This document shows, piece by piece, positions 32,897-41,335 of a stretch of 43,316 bases of DNA; position 1 is the first letter of the stretch, and every line of letters begins with the position of its first letter. This stretch comes from an uncultured Bacteroidota bacterium (GTDB lineage: Bacteria; Bacteroidota; Bacteroidia; Chitinophagales; Chitinophagaceae): assembly GCA_903938445.1 (NCBI GenBank), contig CAJADG010000015.1, forward strand, positions 1 through 43,316. The letters run 5' to 3'. Position numbers and translations under genes: made by a program. The notes under the pieces were generated by a model, which was not told the DNA's origin, searched no databases, and saw nothing but the letters and a program-made list of their open reading frames with translations.

Positions 32897-35698
32897 TTAC
32901 ATTCTAATCATCATTCTTTGTCCACCTCCAGGGCCATTATTTCCTGTCAAACCAGATTTTTGTAGGCTATAGGTAAATCCAATCAAGAAATATTGATTGA
33001 TAACATTATAAGACTGATCCACAATTTGGTTTTGTGACACATTACGAGATACGCCAATATTCTTATTTAAAATATCAAATGCACTAATTTTTAATTCAGC
33101 TCTTTTATTTTTCATAAAGAATTTTGAAATACTTGCATTCCAAATAGGCACCGCTGTATTATATCCCGGCGCTCTTCCCTCATTAATCGTATAGTTTAAT
33201 GTTTGATTTAAAACCATTTCAAAAGGCAAATAATTGGTTACATCAGCTCCATAAACCCTTGTAACATAATTCGTATTTAAAGCCGCATTCAATGCATTGT
33301 TTGTATTACTATAACTATGTCTTGCCGTTAAATTAATATCAACTACTTCGTCTAATGAATAAGTATAAGTAAAGCTAGGGCCAAACGATTTTACCAAGGT
33401 TGTATTTAGCTGACCGCTAGAATAGGAAATGTTATTGTTGATACCGCCATTAATTCCGAAATTGAAACGAGAATAAATTTGCTTTACGCCAAACCCATAG
33501 TTCATTGTGCCATTTACTCTATAAGCTCCATTTACGTTAACAGGTTTTGACAATATTGCTCTACTTGGTAAAATACTATCATAATTAACAATTGAATTGT
33601 CGATGAATTGAGCATTTATCAAAGCAAAGAAATTTCTTTGTGCCAATATTTTTGTAGAGAAATAACTCATGTTCAAATTATTCGTATAGCTTCTTTTTAA
33701 ATCAGGGTTACCAATAGTTTGATTATTGATATTGCTTTGATCTAATACTGGTTGCAATTGCGTTAAAGAAGGCTGTGTTGTTGAAGTACGATAATTAAAT
33801 CTGAAATTTTCAGTTTGTGAAAAATTATAAACAAAATTTGCGCTTGGCAAGATGTCTTTAAAATCGTGTTTTATTTTCGTATTAGCAGATGTGTTTTCTC
33901 CATTCAAATACGCATCTTGTAAAGAAAATCCTGTTGAGAAATTATATTTCTTTTGATTTAATCGATAGTTCATTCCAGCTCCTGAATAAGTGTATTCGCT
34001 GCTATACTCATTGGTTAATCTTGTATTAAGTGCATCATATAAACCATTGCTGCTGTTTTTATCGTATACTTTTTTACTTGTAGAACCAATATTCACATTT
34101 ACAAAAGTGTTAAATTCTAACAATGACTTTTTACCCAATGGTTCGGTATACACTAAATTAGCAGAATAAGTTTGAGATAAACCTTTTCTATTATTTTTTT
34201 GATTTAATAAAGAATCCTTTGTTTTAACACCAGCAGTATAAAATAATTGATCCGTGTATTGATTCCCGTTCGAAGTAGAATTATTATATCCTTGTGTAAT
34301 AGTAGAAGAAATGGTACGTCCTTTTTTCTCTAATTTTTTTCTTAATAGCAAAGTATTCGACACATTAAATGCATCTGTAGCATTAGAGGAAGTAGAATTA
34401 GTTGCGTTGGTTAAAGTTCCATCAGGCAACAAAGTAGTACTGTTTGATATTCCATTAGATGTATTGTGCTGAGCAGTAATAGAGGGAGTATATTTATAAG
34501 AAAAACTTTCAGACACTTTATTGTCGATGGTCACTCCCACTTTTACTTGTTGATTTCTTGAAGTTGAATTTGAATAACTACTTCGATTAAATAAATTACC
34601 CGGTGTTAAGTTTTGAGTATAAGAATTACTAATATTATTTCTTTCAATATCACTTGCATTAGCGTTGGTATTAAAATCCATTTTTTTATCATTCAATACA
34701 TTTGAATAGTTACCACCTAATGAATAAGTATTTGCAACACCTTGGGTGCTAGCATCTGATCCTCCTCCGCCGCCACTAAAATTCAAAACCATTCCACCAC
34801 CACCACGGCCACCGCCGCCGCCACTAAAGTTTGAAACATCATTATTCGAAAAAGCTTGTCTATTGGTATTATTAGCGGTTCCAATTACAGAAAATTGTTC
34901 GTCATTATTAATTCTATTTACATTTCCTTGACTATCAAATCGGCCAGGCACACCCGCACTAGCATTTACTTTTCCAAAAGTAGATTGCTTACGATCTTTT
35001 TTAGTTTTAATATTGATCGCCGTTTCTTCGTTACCATCATCGATGCCTGTAAACATAGCTTGATCTGATTTACGATCATACACCTGTATTTTATCTACTG
35101 CATCTGCTGGTAAATTTTTGGTAGCCATTTTAGGATCGCCCGTAAAAAATTCTTTCCCGTTTACATACACTTTGGTCACCGATTTACCATTCACCGTAAT
35201 CGCTCCCGCTTTATCTACTTCAATGCCTGGCATTTTCTTTAACATATCCTCCACAACAGCGTTTGGAACTGTTTTAAAATTCTCTGAATTGAATTCTATC
35301 GAATCTCCATTAATCACCACCGGTGGTCTACGCGCCGTAACAGTCACTGTTGAGGTTTGACTTGCATCCGCTAAATATATTTTTCCCAATGATAAGTTGG
35401 AAGAGGCTCCCACTTTAATTCCAAACCATAAATGCTGATAGCCCACATAGGAGACAGATAATAAATATCTTCCTGGCACCACGTTTTTGATTTGGAAATA
35501 CCCGTCATCGTCGGCTCTTGTAAAACTAATTAAGGAAGAATCCTTTGCTCTCGCCAAGGAAACTGTTGCCGAAGTAAGTGTCTTTTTCAAAATGCTATCC
35601 ATGATGGTTCCATCGATGGTTACGTTTTGAGCTTTTGCAGCTACTGAACACAATAAAGTGCCTAAAATAATAAAGGCTAAAATGGACTTTTTAATCAT
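32897..35698 (-). CDS. TonB-dependent receptor-like outer-membrane barrel with regulatory domain
   Basis: This 933-residue protein has a signal peptide (ending AAKAQ) and a carboxypeptidase-regulatory-like domain (about 26-110: VTIDGTIMDSILKKTLTSATV, GYFQIKNVVPGRYLLSVSYVGYQ). A plug-like domain (about 115-235: VVEDMLKKMPGIEVD, VTKVYVNGKEFFTGDP) and a large barrel with DUF6850/OMP_b-brl_3 character follow. A glycine block at 290-314 (NFSGGGGGRGGGG, then NFSGGGGGSD) sits at the start of the barrel. It pairs with the GLPGLI gene downstream. Such receptors lack a known ligand; transport of metals or peptides and cell-surface roles have been suggested for the family. Confidence 0.86.
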   Translation of the reverse strand: MIKKSILAFIILGTLLCSVAAKAQNVTIDGTIMDSILKKTLTSATVSLARAKDSSLISFTRADDDGYFQIKNVVPGRYLLSVSYVGYQHLWFGIKVGASSNLSLGKIYLADASQTSTVTVTARRPPVVINGDSIEFNSENFKTVPNAVVEDMLKKMPGIEVDKAGAITVNGKSVTKVYVNGKEFFTGDPKMATKNLPADAVDKIQVYDRKSDQAMFTGIDDGNEETAINIKTKKDRKQSTFGKVNASAGVPGRFDSQGNVNRINNDEQFSVIGTANNTNRQAFSNNDVSNFSGGGGGRGGGGMVLNFSGGGGGSDASTQGVANTYSLGGNYSNVLNDKKMDFNTNANASDIERNNISNSYTQNLTPGNLFNRSSYSNSTSRNQQVKVGVTIDNKVSESFSYKYTPSITAQHNTSNGISNSTTLLPDGTLTNATNSTSSNATDAFNVSNTLLLRKKLEKKGRTISSTITQGYNNSTSNGNQYTDQLFYTAGVKTKDSLLNQKNNRKGLSQTYSANLVYTEPLGKKSLLEFNTFVNVNIGSTSKKVYDKNSSNGLYDALNTRLTNEYSSEYTYSGAGMNYRLNQKKYNFSTGFSLQDAYLNGENTSANTKIKHDFKDILPSANFVYNFSQTENFRFNYRTSTTQPSLTQLQPVLDQSNINNQTIGNPDLKRSYTNNLNMSYFSTKILAQRNFFALINAQFIDNSIVNYDSILPSRAILSKPVNVNGAYRVNGTMNYGFGVKQIYSRFNFGINGGINNNISYSSGQLNTTLVKSFGPSFTYTYSLDEVVDINLTARHSYSNTNNALNAALNTNYVTRVYGADVTNYLPFEMVLNQTLNYTINEGRAPGYNTAVPIWNASISKFFMKNKRAELKISAFDILNKNIGVSRNVSQNQIVDQSYNVINQYFLIGFTYSLQKSGLTGNNGPGGGQRMMIRM

Positions 35699-35932
35699 AG
35701 TATAAAAATACGATTGAATTCGTAAAACTTAGTGTCAAAAGGGTAAAATAAGGTCGGAAATACATTAACTATTTGATGAATGGATAAACGGCAACTTATA
35801 GGTTTGAAATGCAAGGGTTTAGACCTTAAAAAAGGGAAAAAGTTTAATTAAAACAACCAGTTTTCTAAATATGGGAAAAGAAGAACTTAAATGTGGTTAT
35901 GGAGAAAAACACAAATGTTAAAGATTAATTTG

Positions 35933-35953
35933 TAAGTTTAAGTACTAAACGAT
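35933..35953 (+). promoter_or_regulatory. Promoter-like element shared with the acylase gene
   Basis: TAAGTTTA (near match to TAnnTTTG) at 35933-35940 overlaps TTTAAGTACT (35937-35946), followed by AAACGAT at 35947-35953 and the ATG 6 bp later. The same elements occur in the same order before the penicillin-acylase-type gene (36981-37006). Confidence 0.4.
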
Positions 35954-35958
35954 TGCTT

Positions 35959-36891
35959 ATGAAAAACTCAAGAAGGTCCTTTTTGAAAAACAGTACTATG
36001 GCGATGGTAGGCGCTAGCTTTTTACCTAAAGTGGTTGAAGCAGCTGTTTTCGCAGGTACAAAAGAAAAATCATTCATCGGAATTCAATTGTATTCGGTAC
36101 GTGCCGACATGATGAAAAATCCACTAGAAACGCTAAAAGCATTAGCTGATATGGGTTACCAGTACGTGGAGCACGCTAATTATGTAAACAGAAAGTTTTA
36201 CGGCTACACTGCTATTGAATTTAAAAAAGTATTATCCGACTTAGGTTTATCAATGCCTAGTGGACATACTGTTATGAATGCAACGCATTTTGACAAAACT
36301 AAAAATGATTTTAGTGATGCATGGAAGTACACGGTTGATGATGCAGCTACCATGGGTCAAGAATATGTGATTAGTCCTTGGATGGATGAAAAATTACGTC
36401 ATAGCTACGATGGATTAATGTATCAATTAGATGTATTTAATAAATCGGGTGAGTTGTGTAAAAAGCAAGAAATGAAATTTGGTTATCATAACCATGATTT
36501 TGAATTCACTGAAAAAATCAATGATACCCCTATCTATGATTTAATCATAAAAAATACCAATCCAGATTTAGTGATTCAACAATTAGATTTTGGAAATATG
36601 TATGGTAGTGGTGGTCGCGCAAAAGAGTGGATTGACAAATACCATGGTCGTTTCCCTTCATTGCACGTGAAAGATGAAATTAAATCAGCGGGCAGAGGAG
36701 AAATGAATGATGGTTATGAAAGCACCACCATGGGCGATGGCGTTGTGGATCCTAAAATGCTTTGTTTACTTGCTAAAAAAGTAAGTGGGGCTAAACACTT
36801 TATCATTGAACAAGAGTCTTATCAAAATAGAACTCCATTAGAAGCTGCTAAAATTAATTTAGCAACGATGAAAACCTGGGGTCTCGTATAA
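35959..36891 (+). CDS. Tat-exported sugar phosphate isomerase/epimerase-like TIM barrel
   Basis: The ATG at 35959 gives 310 residues with a twin-arginine signal (SRRSFLKNSTMAMVGASF). The TIM barrel follows the AP_endonuc_2 / xylose-isomerase-like pattern: IGIQLYSVRADM at the first strand, YQYVEHANY, KFGYHNHDFEF, IQQLDFGNM, SLHVKDE and FIIEQES. These supply the usual Glu, His, Asp and Glu metal ligands of the family. The substrate is probably a sugar or modified sugar in the periplasm; exported relatives have been placed in 3-keto-glycoside pathways. It differs clearly from the paralogue at 3822-4838. Single-gene unit followed by a terminator. Confidence 0.85.
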   Translation: MKNSRRSFLKNSTMAMVGASFLPKVVEAAVFAGTKEKSFIGIQLYSVRADMMKNPLETLKALADMGYQYVEHANYVNRKFYGYTAIEFKKVLSDLGLSMPSGHTVMNATHFDKTKNDFSDAWKYTVDDAATMGQEYVISPWMDEKLRHSYDGLMYQLDVFNKSGELCKKQEMKFGYHNHDFEFTEKINDTPIYDLIIKNTNPDLVIQQLDFGNMYGSGGRAKEWIDKYHGRFPSLHVKDEIKSAGRGEMNDGYESTTMGDGVVDPKMLCLLAKKVSGAKHFIIEQESYQNRTPLEAAKINLATMKTWGLV

Positions 36892-36939
36892 GCAGGAATT
36901 AAATTTATTCGCTTGACTTAATAATAAAGTGGAATTTTT

Positions 36940-36972
36940 AAAAAAGCACAATCATTATGGTTGTGCTTTTTT
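36940..36972 (+). terminator. Terminator after the TIM-barrel gene
   Basis: AAAAAAGCACAATC pairs with GGTTGTGCTTTTTT (one T-G pair) around loop ATTAT, ending in a run of T. It lies between the TIM-barrel and penicillin-acylase-type genes, so the two are separate transcripts despite the same orientation. Confidence 0.8.
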
Positions 36973-36980
36973 ATTTTACT

Positions 36981-37006
36981 TAACTTTAAGTACTCACTTA
37001 AACGAT
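36981..37006 (+). promoter_or_regulatory. Promoter-like element shared with the TIM-barrel gene
   Basis: TAACTTTA (36981-36988), TTTAAGTACT (36985-36994) and AAACGAT (37000-37006) lie directly before the ATG at 37011. They repeat the elements before the gene at 35959. The similarity between two non-homologous genes suggests a shared promoter or operator type. Confidence 0.4.
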
Positions 37007-37010
37007 CATC

Positions 37011-39323
37011 ATGAAGCCAGTAAATAAATTATTGTTCGGTTCCTTATTTCTTTTGTTTTACACATTCAGTTTTGGTCAATCTCTCCATAAAACAATAGTT
37101 GACTCCGAAAAAGTTAGATGGAAAAAACATGTAGAACAAACCAAAATTATTCGCGACGAATGGGGCATTCCACATATTTATGGAAAGACGGACGCTGATG
37201 CAGTGTTTGGGTTAATGTATGCACAGTGTGAGGAGAATTTTCCGCAGATAGAAAAAAACTATCTCGAAATGTTAGGTCGTTTAACAGAATTGAAAGAGAA
37301 TGATATTGCAAAAACGCATGCGGATGAAAAAATTTATGCTGACTTAATGATGAAATTAATTCAGGATAGTGTGGATGCCATTAAAGATTTTAACAATAGC
37401 CCATTATGGTTTCAAAAATTATTACAAGCACATGCCGATGGCATCAATTATTATTTAGCAAAGCATCCCAATGTTCATCCCCAAGTGATTACCAAGTTTA
37501 AGCCCTGGTATCATTTAATGTGGACAGACGGTAGTGTTTCTCCTACAAGGTCTGGTGGTATTAAAGAGCAGGATGTTGCAAAATTTTATGGCAATATAAA
37601 AGACATGGATGTTTATCAAAAATCGGTAGTTGATAACCCTTTTGATATGGAAGAGAAAACTTTAAAAGGATCTAACGGTTTTGCGATTGCTCCATTGCAT
37701 AGCAAATCGGGCAACGCTATGTTATATATCAATCCACATGTTCCTTTTTATTTTAGATCCGAAATGCATATGGTGAGTGAGGAAGGTTTAAATGTTTACG
37801 GAGCGGTTACCTGGGGGCAAATGTTTATTTACCAAGGCTTTAATGAAAAATGTGGTTGGATGCATACCAGTAGTTATGCAGATGTAGCAGACGTGTATTT
37901 AGAAAAAATTTCAAAAAATGAAACAGGCTTTACCTATGAGTATGAAAAAAAACAATTACCAGTTACTTCAAAAAATATTGATATCAAATATTATGATGGA
38001 GGTATTTTAAAAACAAAATCAATTACTACTTATAAAACACATCATGGACCAGTGATGGGATCTAAAGAAGGGAAATGGTTAAGCTTACATGAAAACAACC
38101 GCTCCTTAAATGCATTGCTAGAATGTTGGAGCAGAACAAAATCAAAAAGTTTAAAAGAATATACCACTGCTCTTAAATTACTTGCCAATAATAGTAACAA
38201 TACAGTGTATGCGGATGCCGATGGAAATATTGCATACTGGCATGGCAACTATATGCCTAAACGTAATAATCCAAATTACGATTATACAAGACCTGTAGAT
38301 GGATCCATTAAAGCAACCGATTGGAATGGGGTACATCGTCTTGATGAAATAGTACAAAGTATTAATCCAGCAAATGGTTGGTTACAAAATTGTAATGCTA
38401 CTCCTTTTACAGTAGCAGGAAAAAATAGTCCTAAGGCAGAAAACTATCCAAGCTACATGGCACCAGATGGAGAAAATCCAAGAGGGTTGAATGCAGTAAG
38501 ATTATTAGAAAGTATTGATAAAATTGATTTGGATGATTTAATTCATCTAGGATACAATAAACATTTAACTGCTTTTGATATTTTATTGCCTTCCATGATT
38601 AGCGAGTCAAGAAAAATTCAACCAGATACGAATGTTGAAAGAGGACGTAAAAATTTGATGACACCCCAATTAGAAAAAGCCATTGTTTATTTAGAGAAAT
38701 GGAATCATGATGCAGATACCAATTCGATTGCTCAAAGCATTGCTATCATGTGGATGGCAGAAATAAATAATCCGAATAATCATTTTAAATTTTCTTTTGC
38801 TCCAAGTACCGAGGAAGAAGGAACTATGATGATTAAAAAATATTTATCTATCAATGAAAAAGAAATCAATTTTAAACTTTACTGCTTAAACAATGCATTA
38901 AACAATTTAAAGTCAACCTATGGAACCTGGGAAATTCCTTGGGGTCAAATAAATAGATACCAAAGGGTAGATCCTGGCACTAGCTTTAATGATGCTGCCC
39001 CTAGCATTGCTGTTGCACAAACCTCCAGTAAATTTGGACAGCTACCCGCATTTGAAAGTAAAATAATGATGGGTACCGAAAATAAAAGTACACAAAAAAG
39101 ATATGGCTACTCGGGCAACAGTTTTATTGCTGCAGTTGATTTTGGAAAAAAAGTAGAAGCTAAAACCATTATTACCGGAGGGCAAAGCAGGTGGGCTAAG
39201 GATAAACACTTTACGGATCAAGCTCAAATGTACATTGATGGAAATTTTAAAACAGTTCATTTTTATAAGGAAGATGTTTTAGCACATAAAGTAACCGAAT
39301 ATAAACCTGGATTGGACAGGTAG
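37011..39323 (+). CDS. Exported penicillin-acylase family (Ntn hydrolase) amidase
   Basis: The 770-residue precursor has a signal peptide ending SFGQS. An alpha-chain region (IIRDEWGIPHIYGKTDADAVFGLMYAQ) and a likely autocleavage site at G220-S221 in KGSNGFAI follow; Ser221 would be the N-terminal nucleophile of the beta chain. Later HTSSYADVADVYLEKI and the distal YADADGNIAYWHGN motif fit the aculeacin-acylase/PvdQ-like branch. These periplasmic enzymes cleave amide bonds of acylated compounds such as beta-lactams, lipopeptides or acyl-homoserine lactones; specificity is not predictable here. The 3' end overlaps the convergent LuxR-type gene by 61 bp. Confidence 0.88.
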   Translation: MKPVNKLLFGSLFLLFYTFSFGQSLHKTIVDSEKVRWKKHVEQTKIIRDEWGIPHIYGKTDADAVFGLMYAQCEENFPQIEKNYLEMLGRLTELKENDIAKTHADEKIYADLMMKLIQDSVDAIKDFNNSPLWFQKLLQAHADGINYYLAKHPNVHPQVITKFKPWYHLMWTDGSVSPTRSGGIKEQDVAKFYGNIKDMDVYQKSVVDNPFDMEEKTLKGSNGFAIAPLHSKSGNAMLYINPHVPFYFRSEMHMVSEEGLNVYGAVTWGQMFIYQGFNEKCGWMHTSSYADVADVYLEKISKNETGFTYEYEKKQLPVTSKNIDIKYYDGGILKTKSITTYKTHHGPVMGSKEGKWLSLHENNRSLNALLECWSRTKSKSLKEYTTALKLLANNSNNTVYADADGNIAYWHGNYMPKRNNPNYDYTRPVDGSIKATDWNGVHRLDEIVQSINPANGWLQNCNATPFTVAGKNSPKAENYPSYMAPDGENPRGLNAVRLLESIDKIDLDDLIHLGYNKHLTAFDILLPSMISESRKIQPDTNVERGRKNLMTPQLEKAIVYLEKWNHDADTNSIAQSIAIMWMAEINNPNNHFKFSFAPSTEEEGTMMIKKYLSINEKEINFKLYCLNNALNNLKSTYGTWEIPWGQINRYQRVDPGTSFNDAAPSIAVAQTSSKFGQLPAFESKIMMGTENKSTQKRYGYSGNSFIAAVDFGKKVEAKTIITGGQSRWAKDKHFTDQAQMYIDGNFKTVHFYKEDVLAHKVTEYKPGLDR

Positions 39324-39967
39324 TGCTGATAAAGTTTTGATGTAAACGCTATTTTTACAAGTCCGGCTACATTTTTAACATCAAATAATTGCATCATTTT
39401 TGTTCGATGTCCTTCGATAGTGCGTTTACTATGACCTAATTCGGATGCAATTAATTTGCTGGGTGCCTCCTCGCAAATGCGAATTAGAATATACTTATCA
39501 TATAGGGCTAGATTGGTGACCTTATCAAATAATTGCAAATCCTCCATATTATTCATCAATGCATTTACCTTATCTGCAATTTCATTACTGAAATATACCT
39601 TTTCTGCCTTTGTCATTTCTAATCCCTTTAACCATTCTGCGCGAGAAGCTGTTCTTGATACAATTACCGAAAAACCATGCTCTATTAATTGAAACAACAT
39701 TAAATTATCGGATTCATTCAATACCACCATCATTGGGGATTGCTTTTTTAATTTTATGAGCGATGAAATTAATTCTTGATTTGAAAAGTCCACCATATTG
39801 CTATCAATTACCAATACCGACGGGGTTTCTGGCAACATAATATCACTAATGTCTTCAAAATCATGAATGATTTGAGGAGACAAATAAGCAGGGTTTTGTT
39901 GAATTAATATAGCACTACCCATTGCATAGATAGCTTGTTGATCACATATTATTACTTGACTTTGCAT
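39263..39967 (-). CDS. LuxR/NarL-type regulator with degenerate receiver domain
   Basis: This 234-residue protein has a receiver-like domain (residues 1-120) and a LuxR-type HTH at about 150-210 (ILIRICEEAPSKLIASELGHSKRTIEGHRTKM read in parts). The putative phosphorylation site is D55 (LVIDSN) and one acidic residue is left at D9, but the conserved switch Lys is missing: VIVSRTAS stands where K-x-x-x-P is expected. It is likely a pseudo-receiver or has an altered signal. The gene lies 176 bp from, and divergent to, the ATP-grasp/SET operon. Its last about 20 residues are encoded antisense to the penicillin-acylase-type gene end. Confidence 0.85.
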   Translation of the reverse strand: MQSQVIICDQQAIYAMGSAILIQQNPAYLSPQIIHDFEDISDIMLPETPSVLVIDSNMVDFSNQELISSLIKLKKQSPMMVVLNESDNLMLFQLIEHGFSVIVSRTASRAEWLKGLEMTKAEKVYFSNEIADKVNALMNNMEDLQLFDKVTNLALYDKYILIRICEEAPSKLIASELGHSKRTIEGHRTKMMQLFDVKNVAGLVKIAFTSKLYQHYLSNPGLYSVTLCAKTSSL

Positions 39968-40143
39968 GTTGATTCATTTGTGTACCTAAAACAAGCTTTA
40001 AAATCATAATATATTGATTTGCAGTTGATAAGAAATTTGATTGGCTTAAAAAACAAAGGTTTATACCCCTATTAACATAAAGCCTAATCATAATGGATAT
40101 AAATTATATTCATAGCATATAAGCATATTAAATAAAGCTATAA

Positions 40144-41328
40144 ATGACTGAAGATTATATAATATTTAATAACTTCAGTACATCATTTACTAATATATCT
40201 ATACAAGCGTTGGTAGCATTACGAAATTTATTTTATCCCTTTGTTCCAGTTGGACATTTAAAGGTTTGGGTCTTAGCGCCATCACTTCATAATCCAGATC
40301 CTAATTTGGAATATTACTATGACTTTACGCAAAGTATTGAAGAGTATAAAAAAGTATTTGAAACATTAGAACTTCCATGGAAATGGCAACCCATTACATT
40401 AGATAATTATAAAAATATTATTCAAGAAGTTTCAAGTGAAAGACAAAAAGGAATTTTTTTTCCGGTTGTTTTAAACTTATGTGATGGTGATGAAATAAAT
40501 GGTGCACCAGGGGTTTCTGTAATTAAAGCACTAGAAGAAAAAAAATTAGTATACACAGGTGCTGATGATTTTTTCTATGGCATTACTACTTCTAAAATTC
40601 CCATGAAATTGGCATTTGATAATGCAAATGTGCCTACACCAAAATGGGAGCATATTCAAACAAATCAAATTGTGGCTGCACCAATTTTAAATAAACTTGG
40701 CACTCCCTTAATTGTAAAGCCAGCAGTATCTGGTGGAAGCCTGGGGGTTGGTATCAAAAATGTAGTTGATAATGAAATAGCATTAACCACTCAAGTTAAT
40801 AAAATGTTTGAGGGGTATCGAGGCTGGAACTTATCAGCAGAGGGGATTATAGCGGAATCCTTTATTGATGGACCAGAATATACCGTAATGATTGTTGGTA
40901 CACATACGCTTCCTGAATTTGCAAAAATATATCCACCAGTAGAAAGAGTGTTTCATGCTTCACTTCCTGCAAATGAAAAATTTTTATCTTTTGATAGACT
41001 ATGGGAAATATATGAAGAAGAATCTGCAATGCCAGAAAATGAAAATTTTTATGAATATGCCTTAGGAGATGAAGACAAGCATGTAGAAATTCAAAAAGTG
41101 GCTTGGGATGCATATATGTCTGTTGGGGGTACAGGTTATACAAGAGTTGATATTAGAATAGATAGTAAAACTGGAATTCCTTATGTGTTAGAAGTAAATG
41201 CTCAATGTGGAATTAGTGAAGATGAAAACTTTACATCAATTGGAGCTATTTTAAGATACGCAAATCAAAGCTTTACCGAATTAGTCATCCATATTATTAA
41301 TGATGCATTTGTTAGAAGAAGAAAATAA
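40144..41328 (+). CDS. ATP-grasp ligase, D-Ala-D-Ala-ligase-like, first gene of ATP-grasp/SET pair
   Basis: The 394-residue cytosolic protein is an ATP-grasp enzyme of the D-alanine-D-alanine ligase fold. Visible elements are the ATP lysine K192 in LIVKPAVSGGSLGVGI with its glycine loop, the acidic E238SFIDGPEYTV strand, and the magnesium site D336 (RVDIRID) with E350 and N352 (VLEVNAQCGIS). True ligases have Pro-Gly in the last motif (EVNT-x-PG); here C355 takes the Pro place, so D-Ala is unlikely as the accepting substrate. It is longer than a typical Ddl, with an extra segment near 270-315 (rich in Glu). The next gene starts 7 bp downstream. Confidence 0.87.
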   Translation: MTEDYIIFNNFSTSFTNISIQALVALRNLFYPFVPVGHLKVWVLAPSLHNPDPNLEYYYDFTQSIEEYKKVFETLELPWKWQPITLDNYKNIIQEVSSERQKGIFFPVVLNLCDGDEINGAPGVSVIKALEEKKLVYTGADDFFYGITTSKIPMKLAFDNANVPTPKWEHIQTNQIVAAPILNKLGTPLIVKPAVSGGSLGVGIKNVVDNEIALTTQVNKMFEGYRGWNLSAEGIIAESFIDGPEYTVMIVGTHTLPEFAKIYPPVERVFHASLPANEKFLSFDRLWEIYEEESAMPENENFYEYALGDEDKHVEIQKVAWDAYMSVGGTGYTRVDIRIDSKTGIPYVLEVNAQCGISEDENFTSIGAILRYANQSFTELVIHIINDAFVRRRK

Positions 41329-41335
41329 TTAAACT

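Noticed and set aside
40093..40122. Nine-codon frame (MDINYIHSI) upstream of the ATP-grasp gene, considered as a leader or substrate peptide for the ligase/SET pair
   Set aside because: Too short, AT-rich and without a Lys for the SET domain to methylate; nothing supports translation. A precursor peptide may lie outside the window or may not exist.
40144..41328. Annotation as cell-wall D-alanine-D-alanine ligase
   Set aside because: The acceptor-loop Pro-Gly motif is changed, the protein is longer than usual, and it is in an operon with an ATP-grasp/SET fusion rather than mur genes.
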